Assembly: GCA_910573755.1 (NCBI GenBank)
Contig: CAJTBO010000011.1
Location: 62,001 to 126,000, forward strand
From: Lachnospiraceae bacterium
Lineage (GTDB): Bacteria > Bacillota > Clostridia > Lachnospirales > Lachnospiraceae
Reading direction: 5' to 3'
Length of the DNA stretch: 64,000 nt
The translations under genes were made by a program, and so were the position numbers. The stretch's first letter is position 1; the number at the start of each line of letters is the position of its first letter. The notes beneath the pieces are model-generated. The model saw only the letters and a program-made list of their open reading frames with translations. It was not told where the DNA came from and did not search any database. This document shows, one piece after another, positions 9,909 to 17,884 of this stretch.

Positions 9909-10778
9909 CTACATTAACTTGACGTTAATGCCGTATTTTTCAAACATTTCCGTATTTTCGTCCGGTATTCCATCCTCCTGAAATGCCGGCTGATACCGTC
10001 TGCCCACCATCGGATATTTTGCTCCTGCCGTTTTATGATAAGGCAGCAGTTCCACCCGCTCAAGGAACGGCGTCCCTGCAAGGAGCTTCGCGGTATCTTC
10101 AAAATTCCGCTCCGAGTCGTTTACACCGGGGATCACAGGAATCCGGATGATAAAGGGAAGCCCGCTGTTTTTCACCGCTTCCAGATTATGTAAGATCAAC
10201 TGATTATCCCTTCCGGTCCATTTTTTATGCTCTTCCGGATCGATCAGTTTCAGATCCATAATGACATAATCCAATTCTGCCAGAATTTCCCGGAATATAT
10301 CCGGCGCACAGCAGCCGCAGGTCTCTATGGCACGATGCATCCCCCGCAGTTTTCGGAGTACGGAAAGAAGAAATGCCGGCTGTGCCGTCGGCTCGCCGCC
10401 CGAGAAGGTGATGCCGCCACCGTTTTTCTCAAGAATATCCTTATCCTTCAGCAGTTTTTGAGCCAGTTCATCGTCCCCGTAAACCGTTCCGCATATTTTC
10501 CTGAGATGCAGCGGACATACCCGGACGCATTTGCCGCAGGCCGTGCATTGTCCTTCATCAGGACAGGCTTTTTTACATGCGCCGCAGTTAATACAGTTTC
10601 CGGTACTGACCATAAGCTGTTTTTCTGCCGAAAGCCCTTCCGGATTGTGGCACCAGGCGCATCGAAGCGGGCAACCCTTTAAAAAAACAGTGGTGCGGAT
10701 TCCCGGACCGTCAAATACTGCCAGCTGTTTGATATCAAATACGGTTCCTGTTACGATTCCCATTACACTATCTTTCAT
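9909..10778 (-). CDS. Glycyl-radical enzyme activase (radical SAM)
   Basis: A 289-residue radical-SAM protein that would install the glycyl radical on its neighbour using S-adenosylmethionine. The radical cluster motif is C36-x3-C40-x2-C43 in KGCPLRCAWCHNPE. A cysteine-rich insert (about residues 57-95, CINCGACKKACP and CTACGKCVRVCP) should carry two extra 4Fe-4S clusters, as in other dehydratase-class activases. GGITFSGGEPTAQP is the SAM-binding GGE motif. The start at 10778 overlaps the end of a 45-residue reading frame (11 bases) and has only a weak ribosome site, so translation is probably coupled. A start at 10763 is possible. Confidence 0.95.
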   Translation of the reverse strand: MKDSVMGIVTGTVFDIKQLAVFDGPGIRTTVFLKGCPLRCAWCHNPEGLSAEKQLMVSTGNCINCGACKKACPDEGQCTACGKCVRVCPLHLRKICGTVYGDDELAQKLLKDKDILEKNGGGITFSGGEPTAQPAFLLSVLRKLRGMHRAIETCGCCAPDIFREILAELDYVIMDLKLIDPEEHKKWTGRDNQLILHNLEAVKNSGLPFIIRIPVIPGVNDSERNFEDTAKLLAGTPFLERVELLPYHKTAGAKYPMVGRRYQPAFQEDGIPDENTEMFEKYGINVKLM

Positions 10779-10905
10779 TGACCTGCATGCCGGTTATTGG
10801 ATCGTTAACCAACTGCTTATCATACAGAACCTGACCGTTATGATCATTGATCGGCTCAAGCCATTCTGTTTTATCCGCCCCAAAAATTTTGCTTTTCTCT
10901 TCCAT
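10768..10905 (-). CDS. Small 45-residue protein at the head of the glycyl-radical operon
   Basis: Begins MEEKSKIFGADKTEWLEPIN and ends NDPITGMQVNER. An ATG at 10905 has GGAG eight bases upstream, whereas the following activase gene has almost no ribosome site of its own and overlaps this frame. It is the first gene after the promoter and its operators. The peptide is hydrophilic with no signal or membrane segment. I do not recognise a family. It may be a real accessory protein or mainly a translational lead-in for the activase. An upstream in-frame start at 10959 would run across operator 2 and lacks a good ribosome site. Confidence 0.6.
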   Translation of the reverse strand: MEEKSKIFGADKTEWLEPINDHNGQVLYDKQLVNDPITGMQVNER

Positions 10906-10935
10906 CAATTTTCTCCGTATATGTAATCTTTTCAA

Positions 10936-10949
10936 TGAAAACGTTTTTA
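10936..10949. promoter_or_regulatory. LacI-type operator copy 2
   Basis: TGAAAACGTTTTTA, 57 bp from operator 1 and about 30 bp before the first start codon. Together with operator 1 it brackets the leader of the operon, an arrangement suited to cooperative binding by one regulator. Confidence 0.75.
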
Positions 10950-10988
10950 TTAGCGGCAAAAAAATAATTTTTATTATATACTTTAATT

Positions 10989-11010
10989 ATTATGAAAACG
11001 TTTTTATAAT
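10989..11010. promoter_or_regulatory. LacI-type operator copy 1 at the transcription start
   Basis: A 22-bp palindrome with a single mismatched pair, centred on CG and containing the same TGAAAACGTTTTTA core. It begins 5 bp past the predicted -10 box, so it covers the predicted transcription start. A bound repressor would block initiation directly. Confidence 0.8.
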
Positions 11011-11014
11011 ATTG

Positions 11015-11043
11015 ATATTAACGTATAACCTGCTTTCTGTCAA
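11015..11043 (-). promoter_or_regulatory. Promoter of the sugar/glycyl-radical operon
   Basis: On the minus strand TTGACA (11043-11038), a 17-bp spacer and TAATAT (11020-11015). The -35 is perfect and the -10 near consensus. Operator 1 follows immediately. Predicted start of RNA is about 11008. Confidence 0.75.
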
Positions 11044-11146
11044 TCACTTTACATAACTTTGTCGTTTTCACACTTTTTTCATGTCTGCTTTTTGGATATT
11101 TTGCACAAATAATGCCGGAACACTTCACAGAAATACTGATAGCAAT

Positions 11147-11209
11147 TCAAAAAGAGGCTGCCGCACTAAGAAAAGCATACATACTCATTCCTTACTGCGA
11201 CAGCCCCTC
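11147..11209 (-). terminator. Terminator after mazF
   Basis: A GC-rich stem (GGCTGTCGCA pairing with TGCGGCAGCC) with a long loop is followed on the minus strand by TCTTTTT. It separates the mazF end of the alr transcript from the promoter of the sugar operon. The remainder of the gap between 10906 and 11288 holds the promoter and operators already listed and no convincing gene. Confidence 0.75.
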
Positions 11210-11288
11210 CGCATAAACTCCGTTCGGCTTTCTTTTCTCCCGCCACTTCTTCAGCAATATCTTCGTAATTTTACAGATTGCTTTGTCT

Positions 11289-11645
11289 TCAGCCGGTGGC
11301 TGAACTTCTGGTCAGTTCAAGGCTGACTGCCAGTGCACGGTTTACCTGATGCATCATCTTGTCATCCAAATGACACACCCGATCCTTCAGCCTTGTTTTA
11401 TCTATCGTTCTCAACTGTTCCAGCAAAATCACTGAATTTTTCTCCATCTGGTACTGGTCTGCCTGCAGTTCTATGTGTGTAGGCAGTTTCGCTTTGTTCT
11501 GTCTTGATGTAATTGCCGCACAGATGACTGTGGGACTGTGCCTGTTTCCCGTGTCGTTCTGTATGATAAGTACCGGTCTTACGCCGCCCTGCTCGGAACC
11601 TACCACGGGTCTTAAGTCGGCATAGTAAATATCTCCGCGTTTCAT
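11289..11645 (-). CDS. mazF: MazF/PemK-family endoribonuclease toxin
   Basis: A 118-residue protein matching the EndoA/MazF fold throughout: [20 protein letters not shown] at the start, then [18 protein letters not shown] and [13 protein letters not shown]. These toxins cut single-stranded mRNA at short sequence motifs. Ribosome site AGAGGTGAG. It follows alr by 171 bases on the same strand. In Bacilli a MazE-type antitoxin gene lies between alr and mazF; here no antitoxin frame is present in the gap, nor downstream before the terminator. A partner elsewhere, or a housekeeping RNA-processing role, is possible. Confidence 0.93.
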   Translation of the reverse strand: MKRGDIYYADLRPVVGSEQGGVRPVLIIQNDTGNRHSPTVICAAITSRQNKAKLPTHIELQADQYQMEKNSVILLEQLRTIDKTRLKDRVCHLDDKMMHQVNRALAVSLELTRSSATG

Positions 11646-11816
11646 AGAAACTCACCTCTTATTTTTTTCCCGCAAACCTTGTTTGCCGGTGATATTTACA
11701 GTATTTCCCGTGGATTTTATTTCATACACAGAATTTGAATATTTTATAATGATTTCTTCAAAACAGTTATTGTCATCCGTCCTTCCTTCACATAAGCCTG
11801 CCCGCAGGCCCTGCGC

Positions 11817-12977
11817 TCACCGGTTCATATACACTCTGGGAATCCGGCTTCCCAGATCGCATGCCAGCTCATAATTGAACCTGCCTGAGATATCCCCCAA
11901 TTCTTCCATCGTGATCTCCTCTTTCCCGTCTCTGCCGATCAGCGTCACAAGATCTCCCTCTTTCGCCTCCGGGATATCCGTCACGTCCACCATAAACTGA
12001 TCCATACAGACTCTGCCGAGAACAGGCGCTCTTCTCCCCCGGATCAGTACATCCCCCTTTCCGGAAAGCCCTCTCGGATATCCGTCTCCGTATCCCACCG
12101 GGATCGTGGCGATCCGCTGCTTCTTTTTTGTCACATAAGTCCCGCCGTAGCTGACCGGAGTTCCTGCCGGCACCGTTTTTACATAGACGATATGGCTGTA
12201 TAATCGAAACAGCGGCCGAAGGGATATCCGGCTTCTATCCATTTCTTCCGAAGGCCATAAACCGTACAGCGCGATTCCCGCCCGCACCAGATCCATCCGG
12301 GTTTCCGGCAGTTCCATAATGGCGGCGCTGTTGGCGCAGTGCTTTAACGGAATATCCAGAGATAATTCCGCCCTGATCCGCTCCGTGAAAGCGCCAAACC
12401 GTACAAACTGCCCCATCGCGCTGGATTTATCCGCTTCATCCGCCCTTGCAAAATGGGTAAATATCCCTTCGATCTCCAGACCGGGCAGTTCCATTACCTG
12501 TCTGATAAAACCAAGTCCGGCGTCATCCGGGCTGATCCCGATCCGCGACATGCCGGTATCCACTTTGATATGGATCTTCAGCACCTTTCCCTGCCGGAGC
12601 GCTTCCCCGGACAGCTCTTTCGCCATATCCGTCCGAAATACCGCCGGGCGGATATCCTGTGCCACCAGTTCCTTATAACAATCCGGAAAGGTATATCCCA
12701 GTATCAGGATCGGCTTATACAGCCCGTTCCGCCTCAGCTGCAAAGCCTCCTCCACGGTAGCCACCGCATAACCGAACACATAGTTCAGACCATCCAGCTT
12801 TCGGGCCACCTGCACCGCTCCGTGCCCGTAACCGTTCGCCTTGATCACCGCCAGCATCCTGGTCTCCGGGCTGAGTTTTTTCCTCATATGCTCCATATTT
12901 TCCACAGCGGCGTCCAGATCCACCACCGCACAGACTCTTTTATGTTTATCCGGTATATTTTTCATATTAATTTCCAT
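11817..12977 (-). CDS. alr: Alanine racemase
   Basis: A 386-residue fold-type III PLP enzyme that converts L- to D-alanine for peptidoglycan. The PLP lysine lies in AVIKANGYGHGA, and the catalytic tyrosine region PVSYGGTYVTKKKQRIATIPVGYGDGYPRG and VCMDQFMVDVTDIP are intact. Start at 12977 overlaps the end of nnrD by 11 bases and has CGGAG nine bases upstream; ATG 12965 is an alternative. The nnrD-alr-mazF order is common in Firmicutes. Confidence 0.96.
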   Translation of the reverse strand: MEINMKNIPDKHKRVCAVVDLDAAVENMEHMRKKLSPETRMLAVIKANGYGHGAVQVARKLDGLNYVFGYAVATVEEALQLRRNGLYKPILILGYTFPDCYKELVAQDIRPAVFRTDMAKELSGEALRQGKVLKIHIKVDTGMSRIGISPDDAGLGFIRQVMELPGLEIEGIFTHFARADEADKSSAMGQFVRFGAFTERIRAELSLDIPLKHCANSAAIMELPETRMDLVRAGIALYGLWPSEEMDRSRISLRPLFRLYSHIVYVKTVPAGTPVSYGGTYVTKKKQRIATIPVGYGDGYPRGLSGKGDVLIRGRRAPVLGRVCMDQFMVDVTDIPEAKEGDLVTLIGRDGKEEITMEELGDISGRFNYELACDLGSRIPRVYMNR

Positions 12978-14853
12978 TCCCTGTATCTCCGAAAAAGTAT
13001 CTTTGTACCCCGGCCGTCCTGCGCTGATCCGTACATTCCCTCAGCAATTCCGGAAGCGCACCGATCAGATCCCCCGCCTTCATGGAAATTTCCCCTGATT
13101 TTTCAGCCGCTTTGTCTCCCGCAAGCCCATGCAGGTAAACAGCCCTGTAAGCCGTCCGGAAATAAGCCTCTCTCACTGCGGCCTCTTTCTCTTTTCCGGC
13201 TTTACGGTTCAGCTTCACTGCCGTTAATGCCGCCATTGCTCCCATGATTCCCGAAAGGACGTCCCCGGAACCGGCGGTAGCCATGCCGCTGTTTCCGGTC
13301 TGATTGATATAATAACGAAACACACCTTTATCCGCATAACCGACCACGGTAGCCGCGTCTTTTCCGACCAGAACAGCACCGCTTTCCCGCACAAACCGTT
13401 CCATATTTTTAAGGCGCGCCGACTGCAGTTCCTGCATACCGCAGTGCAGAAGCCTTGCCAGTTCCGCCATATGCGGCGTCATAATAACAATTCCGCCCAT
13501 TGCAGTATATGCCTTTATCAGTCCCGACAGTCTTCCCGAAGAAGCCGCCAGATTCAGTCCGTCCGCATCCAGAACAACGGGTTTTTGCCGTTCCATTTCT
13601 GACATATGTGTCAGAATCTTCTCCATACTCTGCTCCGCCAGCCTGCCCTGCCCGATCCCGGGCCCGATCACCACGGCATCACACCAGCCGAGCAGCTTTT
13701 CCCAGTCCGTATCTTCCGCCAGAACCTGATACATCGCCTCCGGCAGCCGCGTGATCATGATCTCCCTGTTTTCCGCAGGCGAGACGATCTGCAGCATACC
13801 TGCGCCGCTGCGCAGAACCGCTTCCCCGGCAAGCAGCGCCGCCCCCGGCGTCCCGGCGCTTCCCGCAAAAAGCAGCACCTTTCCGAAACTGCCCTTATGG
13901 CTGTCCGGACTGCGGGATAAAAGCATCTCCCCTGTAACTTCCGATTTTTTATCCAGCGTGATCCCGGCAGGATACTCTCCCTGAAAACTCTCCGCCGTGA
14001 TCCCGATATCCGCCACCTTCCGCTCCCCGCAAAACTCCCGTCCCGGATACAGCAGCATCCCCCTTTTCCAGAATCCGAAGGTTATCGTCAGATCCGCCCG
14101 GAAAGCACAGCCCAGTACACTGCCGTCCTGCGCCGAAATCCCGGACGGGATATCCAGCGCCGCTTTTTTTCCGGATAACTGATTGAGCCATGCTATCTTT
14201 TCCCGATAAATACCGGAAACCTCCCGGGATAACCCGATCCCAAAGAGGGCATCCACCGCCAGATCATAATCCCCTGCACTTTTCCCGGTTTCTGACATCC
14301 GCCTTTCGTCCGTCAATGTCTGCAGATTCTGTCCTGCTTCCGCCTCCCGTTCTTCATCTGTCAGTATCCGCAGATTCCCGCCGGTTTTTGCTTTCCACTC
14401 CTCATCCGTCAGTATCCGCAGATTCCCGCCGGCTTTTACTTTCTGTCCGCTATCTGCCGGCACAGACAATCCATGATCTTTATATCTGTTACCTCCGTCT
14501 GCAAATTCGTCCTTCCTTCCGGTATGATCATCTCCGTACTTTTTCAATATCTCCATCTGCTTTTTCATAGCAGATGAATATTTCGCCTCCTGCCCGCTGA
14601 CAAGCACCGTAACATCATGCCCCGCCAGAAAAAAGAGCCGCGCCAGCGCCGCTCCGTCGCCGCCGTTATTTCCGTTTCCCGCCGCCACCAAAATCCGGAC
14701 GCTTCCCGAAAAGATTTCCGGCCATTTCCGCAATATGGCATCCCTTGCCGCCAGCGCCGCCCGTTCCATCAGCACAAGCTGGGGCATACCGAAATATTGT
14801 ATGGTATTTTCATCCGCGCGTCGCATCTCCTCCGCATCTACGATGTATTCCAT
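12967..14853 (-). CDS. nnrD: Bifunctional NAD(P)HX epimerase / ADP-dependent NAD(P)HX dehydratase, with a repeat insertion
   Basis: About 628 residues. The N-terminal YjeF_N epimerase domain (AAGNGNNGGDGAALARLFF) and the C-terminal ribokinase-like dehydratase domain (GSFGKVLLFAGSAGTPGAAL, VVIGPGIGQ, VVLDADGLN, GMATAGSGDVLSGIMG) together repair hydrated NAD(P)H. The epimerase domain is interrupted by a polar insertion of roughly 85 residues after AKYSSAMKKQMEILKKYG. The insertion includes three 16-residue tandem repeats; the domain resumes at GDYDLAVDALFGIGL. The insertion is in frame, so the protein is probably functional with a surface loop. ATG 14853 (MEYIVDAEEM) is chosen over an upstream TTG. 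It overlaps alr and lies in the same transcript. Confidence 0.93.
   Translation of the reverse strand: MEYIVDAEEMRRADENTIQYFGMPQLVLMERAALAARDAILRKWPEIFSGSVRILVAAGNGNNGGDGAALARLFFLAGHDVTVLVSGQEAKYSSAMKKQMEILKKYGDDHTGRKDEFADGGNRYKDHGLSVPADSGQKVKAGGNLRILTDEEWKAKTGGNLRILTDEEREAEAGQNLQTLTDERRMSETGKSAGDYDLAVDALFGIGLSREVSGIYREKIAWLNQLSGKKAALDIPSGISAQDGSVLGCAFRADLTITFGFWKRGMLLYPGREFCGERKVADIGITAESFQGEYPAGITLDKKSEVTGEMLLSRSPDSHKGSFGKVLLFAGSAGTPGAALLAGEAVLRSGAGMLQIVSPAENREIMITRLPEAMYQVLAEDTDWEKLLGWCDAVVIGPGIGQGRLAEQSMEKILTHMSEMERQKPVVLDADGLNLAASSGRLSGLIKAYTAMGGIVIMTPHMAELARLLHCGMQELQSARLKNMERFVRESGAVLVGKDAATVVGYADKGVFRYYINQTGNSGMATAGSGDVLSGIMGAMAALTAVKLNRKAGKEKEAAVREAYFRTAYRAVYLHGLAGDKAAEKSGEISMKAGDLIGALPELLRECTDQRRTAGVQRYFFGDTGNGN
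14287..14430 (-). repeat. Three tandem 48-bp repeats inside nnrD
   Basis: Encodes GGNLRILTDEEWKAKT, GGNLRILTDEEREAEA and GQNLQTLTDERRMSET. The first two units are nearly identical at DNA level; the third has drifted. A length in multiples of three keeps the gene open. Confidence 0.9.
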
Positions 14854-14974
14854 TTTTCTGTCATATCCTTTCAATGCCCGAAGCCTCTCCCCCGGCTCAC
14901 TATTTATATCGTTGATTTACTTTTATCAAACCGTTTGCTTTTGAGCTGTATTTTAACCATTGGAACCTTTCCGG

Positions 14975-16024
14975 TTACAGCCCCCAACGGCTAAAATCAA
15001 ACTGATACACAAGCTCCCTGAGTTCGTCCAGCTCTTTTTGATAATTTTCAGCCGTGACCTCTTTTTCTCCGTTCGCAAAACACTGCGTCATATACAGATT
15101 AACTTCCCTGTCATAATGGGTATAATCAATATACCGGTTCAGGTTGCAGATCAGCTCCGGATCGTTCTGAAAGAAAAATACCCTCACATTATCATAAGCA
15201 AACAGGGACTGCATCATGACGTCATATTCCATCAGACGGGCATCCACATCATTATCCTGCAGACAGTCATACCAGAACAATATGCTGTAGGGCGGGAAAA
15301 AAACATAGAATTCCGTGTCGGGATTTTTTTCGATATGGGGCAGGATATGCTCCTGCATATTTGCCAGCGCCGCCTCCACATAGGCATCCTCCGGCACAGT
15401 CTCTTTTGCCTTTTCTTCAGGCACATAATTGCTCAGAACATATTCTTCATTATAGTATTCCCCGTAATAGTTTTTTGCATAGATAATATGGAAATCATCA
15501 GCCTCGTCCTTCCCGATCAAAGGCGCGATCACATAATCCAACAGGACATCCCTGTTCCACCAGTATTCCACATCATTAAAAATATTGTCGTCATAGTAAG
15601 CCTCCGGCACAGGATAAGCGTCCGTATCCGTCCCGTTCGCATAGGGCAGCAGATCGATTCCCAGAAATACCGCCTCCGGCATCCTGTGATGTTTTTCCAC
15701 AATATTTAAGATCCTGTCCTGATCTTTGGCATGGGCGGCATTATAGGGCAGCTTCATCGTATTCAAACCCAGTATATCCGCAAACCACTGCGTATTAAAC
15801 TGTACCACCATGGAAGAGCCCAGAATAATACTGTCATACTCCATATTTTTCGCGATGCCGGGATTCTGGTTCAGCTGATTGTCCAGTACATAGGGAAATC
15901 CCGGCAGCGGTTTATGATATTGAAAAAACGGATCTACGTAAACCACCAGTGCTGCCATTCCCAGAAGGCAGACTCCGGTAATAACGCCGAAAACCGCAAA
16001 CCATCTTTTTTTACTGCTGTTCAT
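14975..16024 (-). CDS. Membrane-anchored SGNH-like protein, partner of the MBOAT acyltransferase
   Basis: About 349 residues. One N-terminal membrane segment (FAVFGVITGVCLLGMAALVV) is followed by an extracytoplasmic domain with DSIILGSSMVVQFNTQWFAD, an SGNH/AlgJ-like block-I motif (GSS), and later FLGIDLLPYANG. Such proteins work with MBOAT-family transporters to put acetyl or other acyl groups on surface polymers. The MBOAT gene is the next gene upstream on the same strand, 292 bases away. ATG 16024 has AGGAGAT at proper distance and was preferred to 16048. The acceptor polymer is unknown. A classical C-terminal DxxH was not located with confidence, so catalysis is not proven. Confidence 0.75.
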   Translation of the reverse strand: MNSSKKRWFAVFGVITGVCLLGMAALVVYVDPFFQYHKPLPGFPYVLDNQLNQNPGIAKNMEYDSIILGSSMVVQFNTQWFADILGLNTMKLPYNAAHAKDQDRILNIVEKHHRMPEAVFLGIDLLPYANGTDTDAYPVPEAYYDDNIFNDVEYWWNRDVLLDYVIAPLIGKDEADDFHIIYAKNYYGEYYNEEYVLSNYVPEEKAKETVPEDAYVEAALANMQEHILPHIEKNPDTEFYVFFPPYSILFWYDCLQDNDVDARLMEYDVMMQSLFAYDNVRVFFFQNDPELICNLNRYIDYTHYDREVNLYMTQCFANGEKEVTAENYQKELDELRELVYQFDFSRWGL

Positions 16025-16316
16025 GATTCTCTTATCTCCTGTCGGCATTCACGAAGATTAAAGCCGAAAGCCGTCACTTCATCCGGAATACCTGTTTCCG
16101 ATACATCTTCCAATAAATTATCAAACGTTCTGATACTTCATCGAACATCACATAACAAAGTATAACACAATATGAATGAACTGTGTGAACTGATTGAAAT
16201 GCTGAAGCGGCTGAAAGCCACATAGTTACCGTGTTTTCTTTTCACCTGTCAAGTGAATGAAAAAAGAGCTGCCGGTTCGGATACTGTTCCATGAATAATT
16301 CAGGTTAAAATATGTT

Positions 16317-17765
16317 TTAAAAATTAAAGTACAGGAAGGAACTGACGCCCGCCAGAGAGACAACACAGTACAAAAACAACAATGCCGTCCCTGCCGCACT
16401 CCATACGCCGAACCGGCTCCTCTCCACACGCTCCGCCGCATTTTTCCCTATAAAGACAAGATAGAGCGACAGCCCCATAAACAGCGCATAGGGCAGATAA
16501 TTCCTGAAAAAAACCGAACTGACCGGGATCACCTGCAGCAGATAATTCCATGCGCTTCCCTTGAAAAACACGGCGATCTCCGCCATCGGCGGCCCGAAGC
16601 CGCCCGAAAAGATCTGCCGGTACATATCGCACATCGTGCCAAGATCCGGGGACCGGAACGATACGAACGCCAGATCCACAAAACAAAACGTCAGAATCAC
16701 CATCAGCCGTCTCGGCACCTTTTTCCGGAACGGTTTTCCCAGATAGTCAATGATATACCCGACGCCATGCATCACGCCCCAGAGTACAAAAGTCCAGCTC
16801 GCCCCGTGCCAGAGGCCGCTCAGGAAAAACACGATAAAACTGTTTCTGCAGGTCTTTGCCTTTCCGTTCCTGCTTCCGCCCAGCGGAATATACACATATT
16901 TCGTAAAAAACCGCCCCAGCGTAATATGCCACCTTTTCCAGAATTCAATGATTCCTGCAGACTGATAAGGGGAATGGAAGTTGACCGGCAGTTCAATATG
17001 CAGCATATACCCGATCCCCCTTGCCATATCGCAATAGCCGGAAAAATCAAAATATAACTGAAACGTATACAATACGGAAATGATCATGGCGTTGGTGGAA
17101 TCCAGCACCGCAATGGCACCGTATCCCCAGTCCACAGCCTGTCCCATCGTGTCCGCCAGTATCACCTTTTTTGCCAGTCCCAGCGTAAAAAGCATAACGC
17201 CCTTTGCAAACAGATCCCCGTCCGGCATTTTCCGCCGGGGATCGCGAAACTGCGCCATCATCTCCCCGTGGGTAACGATAGGCCCCGCGATCAGCTGCGG
17301 GAAAAACACCACAAACAGCATATATTCAATAAAGCCGCACTTTTCTGCCTCCCCTTTATAGGTATCCGCCAGAAAGGATATCTGCTGAAACGTAAAAAAG
17401 CTGATACCCAGCGGCAGCACAATATTACGCAGTACAAAAGAAGTACCGAAAACCGCATTGACATTTTCGGTAAAAAAATCAAAATATTTAAAATAGCATA
17501 ACAGCAGCAGATTAAAGGCAATGCCTGCGATCATATCAGCCTTATTTTTTCCGGTACATATCCTGCGGTGAAAAAAATAATTCACAAGAACACTGCCCCC
17601 GAGCAGGAGCAGATAGGAAACATTAAAATAGGCATAAAACCAACAGGACATCCCGATCAGGACAACCTGCGCCAACGTATATTTTTCATACCTGTTCAGC
17701 AAATAATACAAGGCCAGTGCGACAGGCAGAAATAAAAATATAAATATATAGGAATTAAACAGCAT
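16317..17765 (-). CDS. MBOAT-family O-acyltransferase (DltB/AlgI-like)
   Basis: About 482 residues with many membrane segments. The AlgI/DltB signature region is present: LPLGISFFTFQQISFLADTY, PQLIAGPI, FSGYCDMARGIGYMLHI, FWKRWHITLGRFF, then SGLWHGASWTFVLWGVMHG, whose last His is the catalytic one. It would move acyl groups across the membrane for transfer to a wall or capsule polymer, with the SGNH-like protein encoded downstream. ATG 17765 (MLFNSYIFIFLF) opens directly into the first membrane helix; the extra 14 residues from 17807 look spurious. No dltA/dltC genes are nearby, so D-alanylation of teichoic acid is less likely than O-acetylation. Confidence 0.92.
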   Translation of the reverse strand: MLFNSYIFIFLFLPVALALYYLLNRYEKYTLAQVVLIGMSCWFYAYFNVSYLLLLGGSVLVNYFFHRRICTGKNKADMIAGIAFNLLLLCYFKYFDFFTENVNAVFGTSFVLRNIVLPLGISFFTFQQISFLADTYKGEAEKCGFIEYMLFVVFFPQLIAGPIVTHGEMMAQFRDPRRKMPDGDLFAKGVMLFTLGLAKKVILADTMGQAVDWGYGAIAVLDSTNAMIISVLYTFQLYFDFSGYCDMARGIGYMLHIELPVNFHSPYQSAGIIEFWKRWHITLGRFFTKYVYIPLGGSRNGKAKTCRNSFIVFFLSGLWHGASWTFVLWGVMHGVGYIIDYLGKPFRKKVPRRLMVILTFCFVDLAFVSFRSPDLGTMCDMYRQIFSGGFGPPMAEIAVFFKGSAWNYLLQVIPVSSVFFRNYLPYALFMGLSLYLVFIGKNAAERVERSRFGVWSAAGTALLFLYCVVSLAGVSSFLYFNF

Positions 17766-17884
17766 TTTTTCTTTTATTCCAGTTCCGCAGATATCCTCAC
17801 ACCACACTCGACCTAAAACAATTTCCAGCCGCTTACGCGTCTGTAAATCGTTTTGTGCGCTGTTCGATACCTGCTGTTTTAATT

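Noticed and set aside
14190-14570. Plus-strand frame opposite the nnrD repeats
   Set aside because: A shadow of the repeats with no ribosome site; the minus-strand protein has clear family motifs.
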